A stretch of 64,000 bases of DNA from Syngnathus acus (lineage: Eukaryota; Chordata; Actinopteri; Syngnathiformes; Syngnathidae), in contig NC_051095.1 in assembly GCF_901709675.1 (NCBI RefSeq), positions 27,015,956 to 27,079,955 of the forward strand, in the 5' to 3' direction. The notes under the pieces are model-generated. The model had not been told where the DNA came from, ran no database searches, and was given only the letters and a program-made list of their open reading frames with translations. Both the position numbers and the translations under genes were made by a program. Positions 33,070 through 43,044 of the stretch are shown here, in pieces; the first letter of the stretch is position 1; each line of letters begins with the position of its first letter.

Positions 33070-33572
33070 AAATACCATATACGTTGTGCCAAATGGAGAA
33101 CTGACAACCCCTCCTTCTCAGTATTTACGAGTGATTTTAGAATGTTTTTCCTTTGTCTCAAGAGAATGAAAATAAGAAATTATGCTAGAAATTTAAGTGC
33201 AGTTATTGCTAAATAATTATTGTTTTGATTTTTATTTCTTGTTTATACTCCTTTATTTTGAATAGAAATGCCAACTATTCTTTTCTTTAAAATCCACTTT
33301 TGTTTGACTATTTATTTAACATTGCTGTTCAGATATTCTTACTATCAATGTTGTACCTGAAGGTGTTCATGACCTCGTTCATAATTAAAAAGAACATGAG
33401 CTGGGGGGTATTCCAGAAAGCAGGTTCAACATACTCTGAGTCTATCCCTGAACTCTCAGTTGACTTACTCTGAGATGGGAGACTGTATTCGGTTCCAGAA
33501 CAGCTTATCCGAGTTAGTTCAATCAACTCTGAGACTCTGAGTATTCGGTTCCAGAAAAGCTGATCTGAGTTA

Positions 33573-34015
33573 CCGTATTTATTCTAATTTATCGCCCAGT
33601 GTGTGTTAGCGATGACATAAACAAAAAACATTGATACCTCTAATTATCAACCACGCTGCTAAAAATTCCCCCCAAAACTTACGTTTTCCTCCGCGACCGC
33701 ATGCCGACATCATTGCGCAAGCGCATTGCTGCCTGGTTCTGAGAGCCTATGAAATGCCGCGGGATTTGCTTTGAAATTAGGTCATAATCATAGTTCCGGA
33801 TTGACACGTTTTCTGATTGGGCCAAGGAAAACGAAACCACGCGAATCTTTCCTGGAAATATTTGATTTCAGACGGATTTGAATGATCAACTGAAAAAATG
33901 CCATATTATCACCCATTTCAGTGCCCCTTGGCGATCGGACAAAAAGTGTTCTCTATTAATCGCCCACCCCCCTGTTGGACATAAACCTTCTCTAATTATC
34001 GCCCTGTAAATACGG
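33573..34015. mobile_element. TA-flanked MITE nested in Harbinger
   Basis: Ends ccgtatttattctaatttat and, reversed, ccgtatttacagggcgataa; flanked by TA at 33571-33572 and 34016-34017. 443 bp, no ORF. Confidence 0.8.
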
Positions 34016-34144
34016 TAGTTCAATCAACTCCGAGTATGATAACCTGGAGTTACACGCGTGCACGACCACTATAAAAAGCAATCATCAATGGAGTCCTGAT
34101 ACCACGAGTCACCATGACAATTGAGGAAAAACAGATCACCTTAT

Positions 34145-34288
34145 TTTACCACAATCGAGTCAAAGGTCCTTATGCAAGCCTATGGCGAGTACGAACGTAT
34201 TTTTCGCCGCAAATCTAATACGGCTGCAGCAGCGAAGGAGAGGGAGACGTCATGGGAGGAAATTGCCGCCCGAGTGAATGCGTCAGTT
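34145..34288 (+). pseudogene. Harbinger Myb-like DNA-binding protein fragment
   Basis: About 48 codons read FTTIESKVLMQAYGEYE, then FRRKSNTAAAAKERE and WEEIAARVNA. This is the trihelix/MADF-type Myb-like domain that Harbinger elements encode next to their transposase and that helps it reach the nucleus and bind the ends. The frame is cut by the long-TIR element inserted at 34294. An ATG about 31 bp upstream (34114) is in a different frame, so the start is uncertain. Confidence 0.7.
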
Positions 34289-34293
34289 TAAAT

Positions 34294-36116
34294 CAGGGGT
34301 CACCAACCTTTTTTAAACTGAGAGCTACTTCCTGGGTACTGATTAAGGCAAAGGGCTACCAGTTTGACACACACTTCTGAAATAGCCAATTTGCTCAATT
34401 TGGCTTTCACTGTGTTGTTATTGTCATTTCTAGTTCACATGTAAGTGTGATTTTAACAAGAATAGCAAAAATACAGTCAAACTTTGGTTTTTGACCACAA
34501 TCTGTTCCAGAAGGCGATTCGAGAAGCGAATGGGTCGAATTCCGAATCTATTTTTCCCATTACAAATAATGGAAAAAAATTTAATCCGTTTCAAGACAAA
34601 AAAACCCCGCCTTTTTTAAGCATTTTTGTCATTTGCGCATATTTGTCCGATCGCGCAACTGCAGCGCAGCGCCGAACGCGCAACCGTAGCGCGTCGCCCA
34701 CCGCGCAACTGCACCGCGCTGGTTGCATTATTGTGACAGAGCCGTCGCTAAAATTTTGAAAATATTTTTAAAGTCCTGATGTACTTTCCAAAATTTAAGT
34801 GGACCTCAGTGCGCAGGGAGCTTAATTTGGTCCGATCGCGCAACCGCAGCACGCCGGGCGCTAACTGTCGCATTGCTTTAAGAGCGTCTTTGTGTTTTAG
34901 GATGGCTTTACTGCCCCCACTTGCTTTTTTTGGAGGCATGATTAGGGGTTAATACAATCCTCAAAGTAACGAAAATACAATAACAACGGAGTCAGTCGGC
35001 ATCCGGGCCGCGCGGTCGGGTTTTCTCGGGTCCCCCCGGCTCATCTCGCGAGGTTCGACCTCCGAATTTTGTTCGACAACCGAAGCAAAAAAAATCTCGA
35101 AAATTTTGTTCGAATTCCGATAATTTCGAGAACCGGGACGTTCGAAAACCGAGGTTTGACTGTAAAATAAATAGATGCAGCTCACTGACAAGTGGCGCTA
35201 TTTGAGCTAATTTTAGAACAGTCCTGCGGGCGACTCATGCGGTCAAATTCAAAAAAATTACGAAGCACTCAGAGACTGTCACACTTGCATTGTTTCAACT
35301 GGCTTGGAACATTGCACGGGCTAAAAAGCCATACAATGAAGTGGAGTTCGTTAAAATATGCCTCAGTGACGTTATTGAATTTTATTTTCATCATGCTGCT
35401 GAGAATGCGCGTAGGAATACTGTCCACAGCCCTGCTTGCTTGTTATGAAGACAAATTTAGTTGTCGCGTGCGCGCCCGCGCCTGCCTGCCTGCGTGCGTG
35501 CACGTACAAGACCCACAATGCCCCGCGCGCAGCCAAGATGGAAGAACCCGGCAGTAGCGAGAGAACAATGTTTTGCCTCTAGATTTGGGGGGGAAACGGA
35601 GCGTAAGTTACGATCAATGCGGCCACGTTGAGTTGCACTTAGGCTAATGTTTACATTATGTACCAATGTCAAGGACGATTATGTCACCCAGCTTATATCA
35701 TTGATGTGTTTCGATAGTTGTGGGGTCGTCACTAATTATTTGTGTTTAGATATATGTCTGAGCTATAATGGTGTAATTAATGATTAAAACTTGAAAGTAT
35801 CTGTTTATTGTATTCGTTTATATGTTTAAGAAAGACAAAGCCATCACAAAACTGTTGTAATTATTTAGATTTTGATCTAAATTAGCCTTGAATAAAGACT
35901 AAGCAGTCACATGAATTAACAGGAAAAAATGGACAGCCGGACTCGGACTCGTGGTCAAGAGGCCGGACTCGGACTCGGTGCAAAAATCCGACCGAGACCA
36001 CAGCCCTAATTTGAGCAAATTGGCTATTTCAGAAGTGTGTGTCAAACTGGTAGCCCTTTGCCTTAATCAGTACGCAGGAAGTAGCGCTCGGTTTAAAAAA
36101 AGATTGGTGACCCCTG
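34294..36116. mobile_element. hAT-like element with ~110-bp inverted ends
   Basis: The left arm (34294-34403) starts caggggtcaccaaccttttt; the right arm (36007-36116) is its near-perfect reverse complement. The flanks gtttaaat and ttttatac match only 5 of 8. It carries MITE-Y copy 2 and a partial third element whose end is ggtctcggtcgg (reverse, about 35985-36006). Confidence 0.78.
34474..35162. mobile_element. MITE-Y copy 2, intact
   Basis: 689 bp with inverted ends cagtcaaactttggtttt and, reversed, cagtcaaacctcggttttcg; flanked by TA (34472-34473, 35163-35164). It shows the pre-insertion state of copy 1. TIR and TA suggest the pogo/Tigger branch of Tc1/mariner. Confidence 0.88.
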
Positions 36117-36434
36117 TTTTATACCTATTGAAGTCATTTAAAATGTGACGCTGTAGCCTACACCAACACTCAATAAAATACTATTTCAAAACAAACATTG
36201 AGTTCTGCTCAGCCAACAGAAAAAAAGTGATGCTCTGCATCCCCTATATTATAAAGAAAACGCCATTTGCAAACAAACATAGTCCTATGCTTAAAGTTTG
36301 CTCTGGTGTCAGTGCTCGTCCGCAGTGTGTGATGTTGGAGCTATATGGCCGGAAAAGGGTTTAAAAAAAAAAACATTTTACAACTGCACACACCGACATT
36401 AGTGAGAACAGGTGAGTGTACCACTACACCATCA

Positions 36435-36677
36435 GGCATCCCATGGCCGGAGAAGGTTATTGAGATAAATTATACTGTTCAAAGAAAAGCAGTAGCGTTC
36501 GAAAAGATATTCTTCTAGAAATGATAAAACGTCTAATCTGGGTTGGAAGATTCTCCCGCGACGCAAAGCATTCTGAATTATTACGGCTTCGATTGGATTT
36601 TGAATTAACGGCCAATCCATGATTAACCGCTTTGTGTGAGAAGAGACACGGAGAAACTCTGGGTCTCTTGTAGCCAC
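36435..36677 (-). pseudogene. Harbinger transposase N-terminal exon
   Basis: An 81-codon frame from ATG holds NALRRGRIFQPRLDVLSF, EEYLFERYCFS and IYLNNLLRP. These match the N-terminal region of HARBI1-type transposases (RRxRxFRxRxDPL, yEYLxERYRFS, YLxxLL). The frame stops right after LLRP; the DDE catalytic domain is not found between here and the left part of the element. A dead fragment, transcribed opposite to the Myb-like gene, as Harbinger gene pairs often are. Confidence 0.75.
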
Positions 36678-36811
36678 AGAGTAAGTGACCGCGGTAACTG
36701 ACCCAGAGTTTAAGTTACCTCTCTTTCTGGAACGGATAACTCAGAGTTTCCCTCATTTTAGGGTTAACTTACTCAGAGTTTTTGCATAACCCGCTTTCTG
36801 GAATACCTCCC

Positions 36812-37235
36812 TGAACGTAGAGCATTTTTGCCTTGTGAGCGTTTGTGAATGCACTCATTCTGGGACCAATGAACGGTTTTGAATGGCAGTTCCCTTTTCG
36901 TTCAATCAAGGATGCCAGATTTTCTCTTCTTAGACTTCAAAATAATACCCTGCTAAACACACTGTAAACAAGGCCACAAACAGTGGCATGGCGCATGTGT
37001 CATAAAAAAGCGATGAAAGCACAATGACAGTTGTCGCTCCAGTCGATGAAAACGTCACGCGATGAGCAGCCCCTCTCGCCCTTTCTTGTCAAACAGCAAC
37101 GATAATGTTATCCTGTTAGAGATCGGTTGCGAGCGTGCGTCCCTCAGTCCCTTCCCAGTACACGCGCACACAAGTGTCCGTTTGCAAGATAATCAGTGAC
37201 ACAGACACTTCCTCATTCAAATGTCCTCACACCAA
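36812..37235. other. No recognised feature
   Basis: Spacer between the Harbinger element and a LINE. Confidence 0.4.
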
Positions 37236-37522
37236 GGACTAAGGCGACGCTAAAATCAAAGTCTGCTTTATTGTCAATTTCTTCACGTCAAGACACACAA
37301 AGAGATCGAAATTACGTTTCCCACTATCCCACAGTGACAACACATAGTACACAATATACATACAAGTAAACACAAAAAGTAAAAACAAGAAGGCACAAAC
37401 AATGAATAAATAAAAGTGATGAATAAATTATAAATAAACAAATAACAATAAATAAGAGGAGCAAAAATGGAGCAAGTGTGCATATAGCAGACAGTCAGAA
37501 TATAGCGCAAAAGTACAGGACG

Positions 37523-38793
37523 TTATGCAGCCGAGGGTGGAGGGAGGAGCGAGTTCAGGATCCTAACAGCCTGGAGTATGAAGCTGTTGGTGAGTCTGGT
37601 GGTGCGGGAGCGCAGAAGATCAAACGAAGAGTGAGCGGGGTAACTCACATTACACACAATCGTGGTCACCTTGCGGGTGAGATGGGAGGTGTAAATGTCC
37701 TTCAGGGAGGGGAGTGAAGCACCAATAATCTTACCAGATGTGTTCACTATGCGCTGCAGGGCCTTCATGTTGTATTCAGTGCAGCTGAATACAGCGATAC
37801 AACTGGAGAGGACGCTCTCAATGGTGCCACGGTAGAATGAGGTCATGATGGCCGGAGGGGCACTTGCTCGCCTGAGTTTCCGCAGGAAATACAGGCGGCG
37901 CTGAGCTTTCTTCGCCAGTGATGCAATGTTGGTGGTCCAGGAGAGGTCCTCACTGATGTGCACCCCCAGGAATCTGGTGCTGCTCACTCTCTCCACCACA
38001 GCACCGTCGATGGTCAGTGGCAGGTGTCGGGTGTGACCCTTCCGGAAGTCAACAACAATCTCCTTGGTCTTGTTGACGTTCAGCAGGAGGTTGTTGTCCC
38101 TGCACCACGTGGCCAGAAGGTCGACCTCCGACCTGTATTGAGTCTCGTCGCCCTCGGTGATGAGACCCACCAGAGTCGCGTCGTCGGCATATTTCAGCAC
38201 GCGGTTGCTGCTGTAAGTCGCAGTGCAGTCATGCGTCAGCAGGGTGAAGAGCAGCGGACTGAGCAACGTGTGCTCAATGTGATGCTGGCGGAGATATTGT
38301 CGCCAACATGTACTACCTGAGGCCTCTGACAGAGGAAGTCCAGTAGCCAGTTGCAGAGGTAGGTACTGAGGCCCAGCTTGTCGAGTTTGCAGATGAGTCG
38401 CTGTGGTACAATGATCACAAACTCCGCCAGTGGCGAGCAGTGCTTGCATACAACTACAGAGTCCCGGCACCATTCGTCACGGATGTAGACACAGATTCCT
38501 CCTCCACGCGATTTTCCCCCCTTTACAATGGCCCGGTCCGCTCGATAGCCCGCTAGCTGCTCCAGATGCACAGCAGAGTCCGGAATGTTGACAGTCAACC
38601 AAGTCTCAGTGAACACGAGCACACAGCAGTTACTCACTGTCCGGTTCGTAGATCTCAGCAGTCGAATGTAATCCATTTTGTTGTCCAGCGATCGAACATT
38701 CGCCAGAAGAATGGAAGGCACGCCCGAGTTGGGTTGGCCGCTAGCCTGGCCCGGACGCCTCCGCGCTTGCCCCTCTTCTGCCTCCTCGCACAC
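37523..38793 (-). pseudogene. L2-like LINE endonuclease-RT, deleted and frameshifted
   Basis: The upstream frame (38793 leftward) carries the APE-type endonuclease start, with SILLANVRSLDNKMD, FTETWL and GGGICVYI. It fuses abruptly at LICKLDKLGLSTYLCNWLLDFL, a mid-RT segment, so the endonuclease C-terminus and the first RT boxes are deleted. After a frameshift near 38280 the second frame has YADDATLVG (the RT catalytic box), NVNKTKEIVVDFR, RFLGVHISEDL and the C-terminal ALQRIVNTSGKIIG. No activity is possible. Confidence 0.85.
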
Positions 38794-39071
38794 CGCTTCC
38801 GACGCTTTTTATCCGGGGAGGAGTAGCAGGCGACTCCGGCGTTCTTTCAGGCCGGAGTAGTCCGAGTTCCTTTAATGTCTCTGTTTCAAAGTTCAGAACG
38901 CTGCAAAACTCGCTTTCGCCGATGTCGAGTAGGACCTGCCTGCTGTACTTGTAGCACGACGTAGTAAGACGAGACGAACACGCAAAACTGTCGGACAAAC
39001 ACTCATTAAACGAACAAAACACCGTTCGGGTGGGACAGAGAGAGGTCGCTGAGAGGTCGCTGCGTGTGCAC

Positions 39072-39083
39072 GCGCCGCCATCT
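39072..39083 (-). promoter_or_regulatory. YY1-like motif at LINE 5' end
   Basis: The reverse strand reads caagatggcggc, a consensus YY1 site, at the presumed start of the LINE. Confidence 0.4.
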
Positions 39084-39110
39084 TGATATCAGAGACGCTG
39101 CAAGTGACGC

Positions 39111-40545
39111 TGCACAAGGAAAGGCAAAAAAAAAAAAAAAATGGACTACTGGTGAGAGCTGTCTACTCCGTACTAACTCTACATACACTAAGCATCCGCG
39201 CCGCCCACTCACCGTGATCGCGAACAACAAAAAGACTATGGATTATTATTTTGTGATTATGAAGTAATTTATTGCGTATGAAGTTGAAATAAAAAATATA
39301 AAATGGAGAATGATTTAATTTGGATTAAAAATCTGACATGATGCAACCTGGCCTGTTTACTGCCGTCACAAACACCAATATTACCCTTCTTATTACTAGT
39401 ACAACAATAACAATAATAAAACAAACTTAATACATCTAATAAAAAATTCATACAACTTTCATAAAACTGTTCATTTGTATTTATTATTATTTTAATCTTT
39501 AACTTTTCTGGTAGTGCAATTGACAACAGATTCTCATTTGCAATATCAATCTATCTGCAGGCAGCAAAGGATATAGTTACATATTTACAAGTTCATTTAC
39601 AATGGGGTTTGAGGAATGTCGGTGCGAATGGTCAGCCCCTATACATTTACATCTAACCAAACCTGGCCCGCTTTGCAAAAAGTTTGGACACCGCTGATGT
39701 AGAAAATGAACTTTCCCAACACTGGTTACAACAGTTTATCCTCTACGAGTATTTGTAAATTTCATTGTTTGTTCAATCAATCATCAATCAATCAATCAAT
39801 CGTCCATATTTTACATCAAATGGCAAACATAAACTTGTGCTATTTTGATGTAAAATATGGACGTGATGTGTGAATATTTGCTCGCGTCATTAAAGTCGAA
39901 TGACGTTATCCCCCCCCCCCCCCCCCCCTTAAAAAATAGACGAGCGTTTAAGCTTCATTAATGCTAAGCTAAGGTCACTTTTGTAAATTAACAATCCCCG
40001 GATTTGCAGTCCAAAACGATAAAATTGAATACCACGTTATGTTGAAAACCATATTACTTGCTGTACTCACGTCTGTGGACAAAATAAGATCGAGCGAGTA
40101 GATTGGTTGCACTCATCTTTGTTCAGATTTCCCTTGCGACCTGAGCTCGAATTTTCCTTATTGGCTTCTTCTTCTGCTGCTGCTTCTTCTTCTGCTACTG
40201 CTTCTTCTGCTGCTGCTGCTTCTTTTGCTGCTGCTTCTTTTTCTGCTTCTTCTTCTGCTTCTTCTTCTGCTTCTTCTGCTTCTTCCTTTTCTTCCCTCGC
40301 CTCCTGGTGTGAAGTGCACACTTTAGAGAAGTGCGCCCTATGTCAGAGTGTGCAGGGTACAATCGTGCGAAAATGCAGAACGTAGACAGTGCGTTGCCAC
40401 GTGTTGTATCTGCGTCATCGAAAAAGCGGCATAATATGTTTGTCTTGTCAGTTCTTCTGCTTAAAATGATTTTTAAACTTTTTTAAAATATTTTTTAAAG
40501 CAAAATATCGGGCTCGGGCTTCCTTCCAGTCAATGGCAGCTATGG
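39111..40545. other. Mostly unassigned, with simple repeats
   Basis: An A-run (39125-39141), a C-run (39911-39928) and a CAAT run (39778-39802) are present, as is a hAT-like end (aaagtttggacaccgctg, 39679-39696). No gene is supported apart from the low-complexity frame in the next entry. Confidence 0.4.
40155..40300. repeat. CTT/CTG trinucleotide tract
   Basis: Irregular mix of ttc and tgc triplets. On the reverse strand it keeps an 84-codon Glu/Ala-rich frame open, but nothing flanking supports a gene. Confidence 0.75.
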
Positions 40546-40546
40546 T

Positions 40547-41236
40547 AGGGTGACCAGACGTCCTCCTTTTCCCGGACATGTCCTACCTATGAGCCCTAAA
40601 AGAATATCCGGGGGGAATTTCAAAATCGTCCGGGATTTTGTTGGACTGCCTCAAACATAATACATGTACAGTACACTGTCAATAGAATTGCCGCTCCGTT
40701 CCATTTCACTCAATTTTCACTCAGGTTTTTCTGTATCGTTCGCAAATAAGTCACGCCCTTCTCCTCAAATCGAGTCACTTTGCTACTAAATAGGGTGGGT
40801 TGACCGAGTGTTTACGAGGAGTTGAATAAAAAAATTCCCGTGCTTTCGCCATTGTCGTGATCCTTATGAAGCTGAGTGCTTCACATGCAAGGCAGGCAGG
40901 TGTCTGTGGCAAATAAAGGAGAGGAGCACTTTTTTCCCCTTCAAATGCTGCACCGATGGCCATATTTCTTTTGTCTTTTTTTACTTAGTATACCACTAAA
41001 GAACTCAAAAATGTCAGTGTACACATATGTTTTTGTTAGTGTAAATAGTTTTTTTGTTATGTTTTGTGTTATTCGGGCCAATAAATGCAATTGCTATACA
41101 GACACCATGTCATTTGTGTCATAACATATGACACAAATGACCCCCCCTGGAAAAATTACCCGCCCCTCCCAAAAAATGACCACGCCCCCTCCAAAAAAAG
41201 GTGTCCTCTTTTTCAGAAACCTAAATCTGGTCACCC
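40547..41236. mobile_element. hAT-like non-autonomous element
   Basis: Ends agggtgaccagacg and, reversed, gggtgaccagattt. The hexamer ctatgg lies next to both ends, a possible part of an 8-bp duplication. No transposase. Confidence 0.6.
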
Positions 41237-41739
41237 AAAACTATGGATCCCCGATTGCACTATATGCGGCCTTTCCGCGTGTACAGCGCATGCACAGAAA
41301 ACTTAAGGTTGCCACCTTGGATTTGTGAAAAAGAGGGGACACTTGACCAAATGTCTGCGACAGAGGGCTATGGCATTATTACCAGTTCAGACTAGGGCCA
41401 GATCGAATATCGTTCTGCCGATTAAATCAGACAAATAATACTCTTTTGAAAATAATCAACGTCGGCCCACATACATACATACGGACGGACGTACCCTCCC
41501 ACACGCTCGCACGCGCACAGCCCCCCCCACACACACACACGTTTGTCCAATAAGTGAAGCTGTGTCTTCATTTAACCCTCGATTCTGGTCAGTAACATTA
41601 CGTTACATTGCTAAGGTTGTTCCATTTGTACAATAACCAATGTGCAATTTATAGGACCAGAGATATTTTTAACTCATTCATGAGTTGATTTATCTTTATT
41701 TCAGTTAAATGATTTCTATAAGAATTAATGCTTTTACAT
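41237..41739. other. No recognised feature
   Basis: Contains short CATA, CGGA and CA runs at 41468-41542 only. Confidence 0.4.
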
Positions 41740-41744
41740 ATTAT

Positions 41745-42087
41745 TGTCACGACTCGTCCCCGATCATGTCCATATTGTCATAGTTTCTGTCCGTGTGTCT
41801 GTGTGCCCGCCCCTCCCCTCCTGTGTGCCCATGATCAGTGTGATCAATCTCACCTGCCTCTCATTACCTGTCTCGTATTTAAGTCCTGTCTGTGTGTCAC
41901 TCCCGGTCGGATCATTGTTGCTGTCATTGTCACTCTGTCTTTTGTTCACGTCTCTGTTCAGTTTCTGTTGTTGGTTTTGTTTGTCAGTTACGTCAGTCTG
42001 CCAAGTCTGTTAGTTTGTTTTCATCAATAAACCCTGGTCCAAGCTGCACTTGGTCGCCCTGCTCCATTTCCATTCCGATCCGTGACA
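41745..42087 (+). repeat. 5' LTR of the self-primed element
   Basis: Starts tgtcacgactcgtcc and ends gatccgtgaca. TATTTAAG is at 41876-41883 and AATAAA at about 42026-42031. Confidence 0.92.
41905..41916 (+). promoter_or_regulatory. Predicted transcript start and self-primer
   Basis: ggtcggatcatt begins 29 bp after the first T of the TATA box. It is the exact reverse complement of 42089-42100. Confidence 0.65.
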
Positions 42088-42088
42088 G

Positions 42089-42100
42089 AATGATCCGACC
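42089..42100 (+). promoter_or_regulatory. Self-priming primer-binding site
   Basis: aatgatccgacc lies 1 bp after the 5' LTR. It pairs over 12 nt with the predicted RNA 5' end, as in Tf1 and sushi elements, and matches no tRNA end I know. Confidence 0.7.
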
Positions 42101-42473
42101 ATCACAGCGACCAGCGACGCCGGACACGCGTCAACCATCGAAGTTCCCCCCGGCGACATCGGCTCCGCGGCCACCATCGGACTTCGCTCCAGGGATCCAC
42201 CTTTGCGCTGCCGGATCCGCGGCTGTCGCCGGACTTCGGCCAGCGCCATCGGACTCGCAGCCGCCATCGGGCCCCACCCCAGCGTCACCGGAGGCGGCAT
42301 TGCCGGGCCTCGTGCCAACAATGCCGGACCGGCGATCATCAGAGACCCTGCTCCCACTGCTGAAACACGCGTCTGACTCCTGCTGCTGCGTGCAGCTCTG
42401 GCTTCCTGTATGCCACCGTGTGCGGCTGTGACTCTTGCCGCTGCACGTGGTTCTGACTCTCCGTTTGCCGCAG

Positions 42474-42715
42474 AGTGCAGTTCTGTTTCCCCGAGTTTCC
42501 GCCGATTGCGGTTCTGTCCCCGAGTTTCCGCCGATTGCGGTTCTGTTTCCCCGGGTTGCCGCCGATTGCGGTTCTGTCCCCGAATAGCCGCCGATTGCGG
42601 TTCTGTCCCCGAATAGCCGCCGATTGCGGTTCTGTTTCCCCAAGTTGCCGCCGATTGCGGTTCTGTTTCCCCGAGGTGCCGCCGATTGCGGTTCTGTTTC
42701 CCCGAGTTGCCGCCG
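42474..42715 (+). repeat. Array of 28- and 31-bp repeats inside the LTR element
   Basis: About eight units around gccgattgcggttctgt, differing by a ttc insertion. The array keeps several frames open and encodes shifting Pro/Arg-rich text. Function unknown. Confidence 0.85.
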
Positions 42716-42826
42716 AGGGAGGTTCAGGCTTTATCACAGACCAGTGGGGTCGTCTGGACTGGTGCGCTGCCCCCCCGCGTGCCGCCGTGGGGGGTTGGTT
42801 TTTTGGGACGTCGGGAGCCGTCCCTT

Positions 42827-42835
42827 GTGGGGGGG
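42827..42835 (+). promoter_or_regulatory. Polypurine tract
   Basis: gtggggggg ends 3 bp before the 3' LTR (ttc, then tgtcacg). Confidence 0.75.
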
Positions 42836-43044
42836 TTCTGTCACGACTCGTCCCCGATCATGTCCATATTGTCATAGTTTCTGTCCGTGTGTCTGTGTGC
42901 CCGCCCCTCCCCTCCTGTGTGCCCATGATCAGCGTGATCATTCTCACCTGCCTCTCATTAGCTGTCTCGTATTTAAGTCCTGTCTGTGTGTCACTCCCGG
43001 TCGGATCATTGTTGCTGTCATTGTCATTGTCACTCTGTCTTTTG

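Larger units (their letters stand above)
33403..36811. mobile_element. PIF/Harbinger element with both of its genes, broken
   Basis: Inverted ends: ggggggtattccagaaagca on the left and, on the reverse strand, aggtattccagaaagcggg on the right. Between nested insertions lie a Myb-like gene fragment (34145-34288) and a transposase exon on the other strand (36435-36677). A 3-bp target duplication is not clear. Confidence 0.8.
37236..39110 (-). mobile_element. L2-like LINE, internally deleted
   Basis: Reverse-strand order: a GC-rich 5' region, endonuclease start, then a jump into late RT and a 3' UTR ending acaataaagcagactttg. The same 3' end occurs at 13262-13479. Its first bases carry a YY1-like site. 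Confidence 0.85.

Noticed and set aside
40067-40321. Glu/Ala-rich 84-codon frame on the reverse strand.
   Set aside because: Fully explained by the CTT/CTG triplet tract; no flanking coding sequence.
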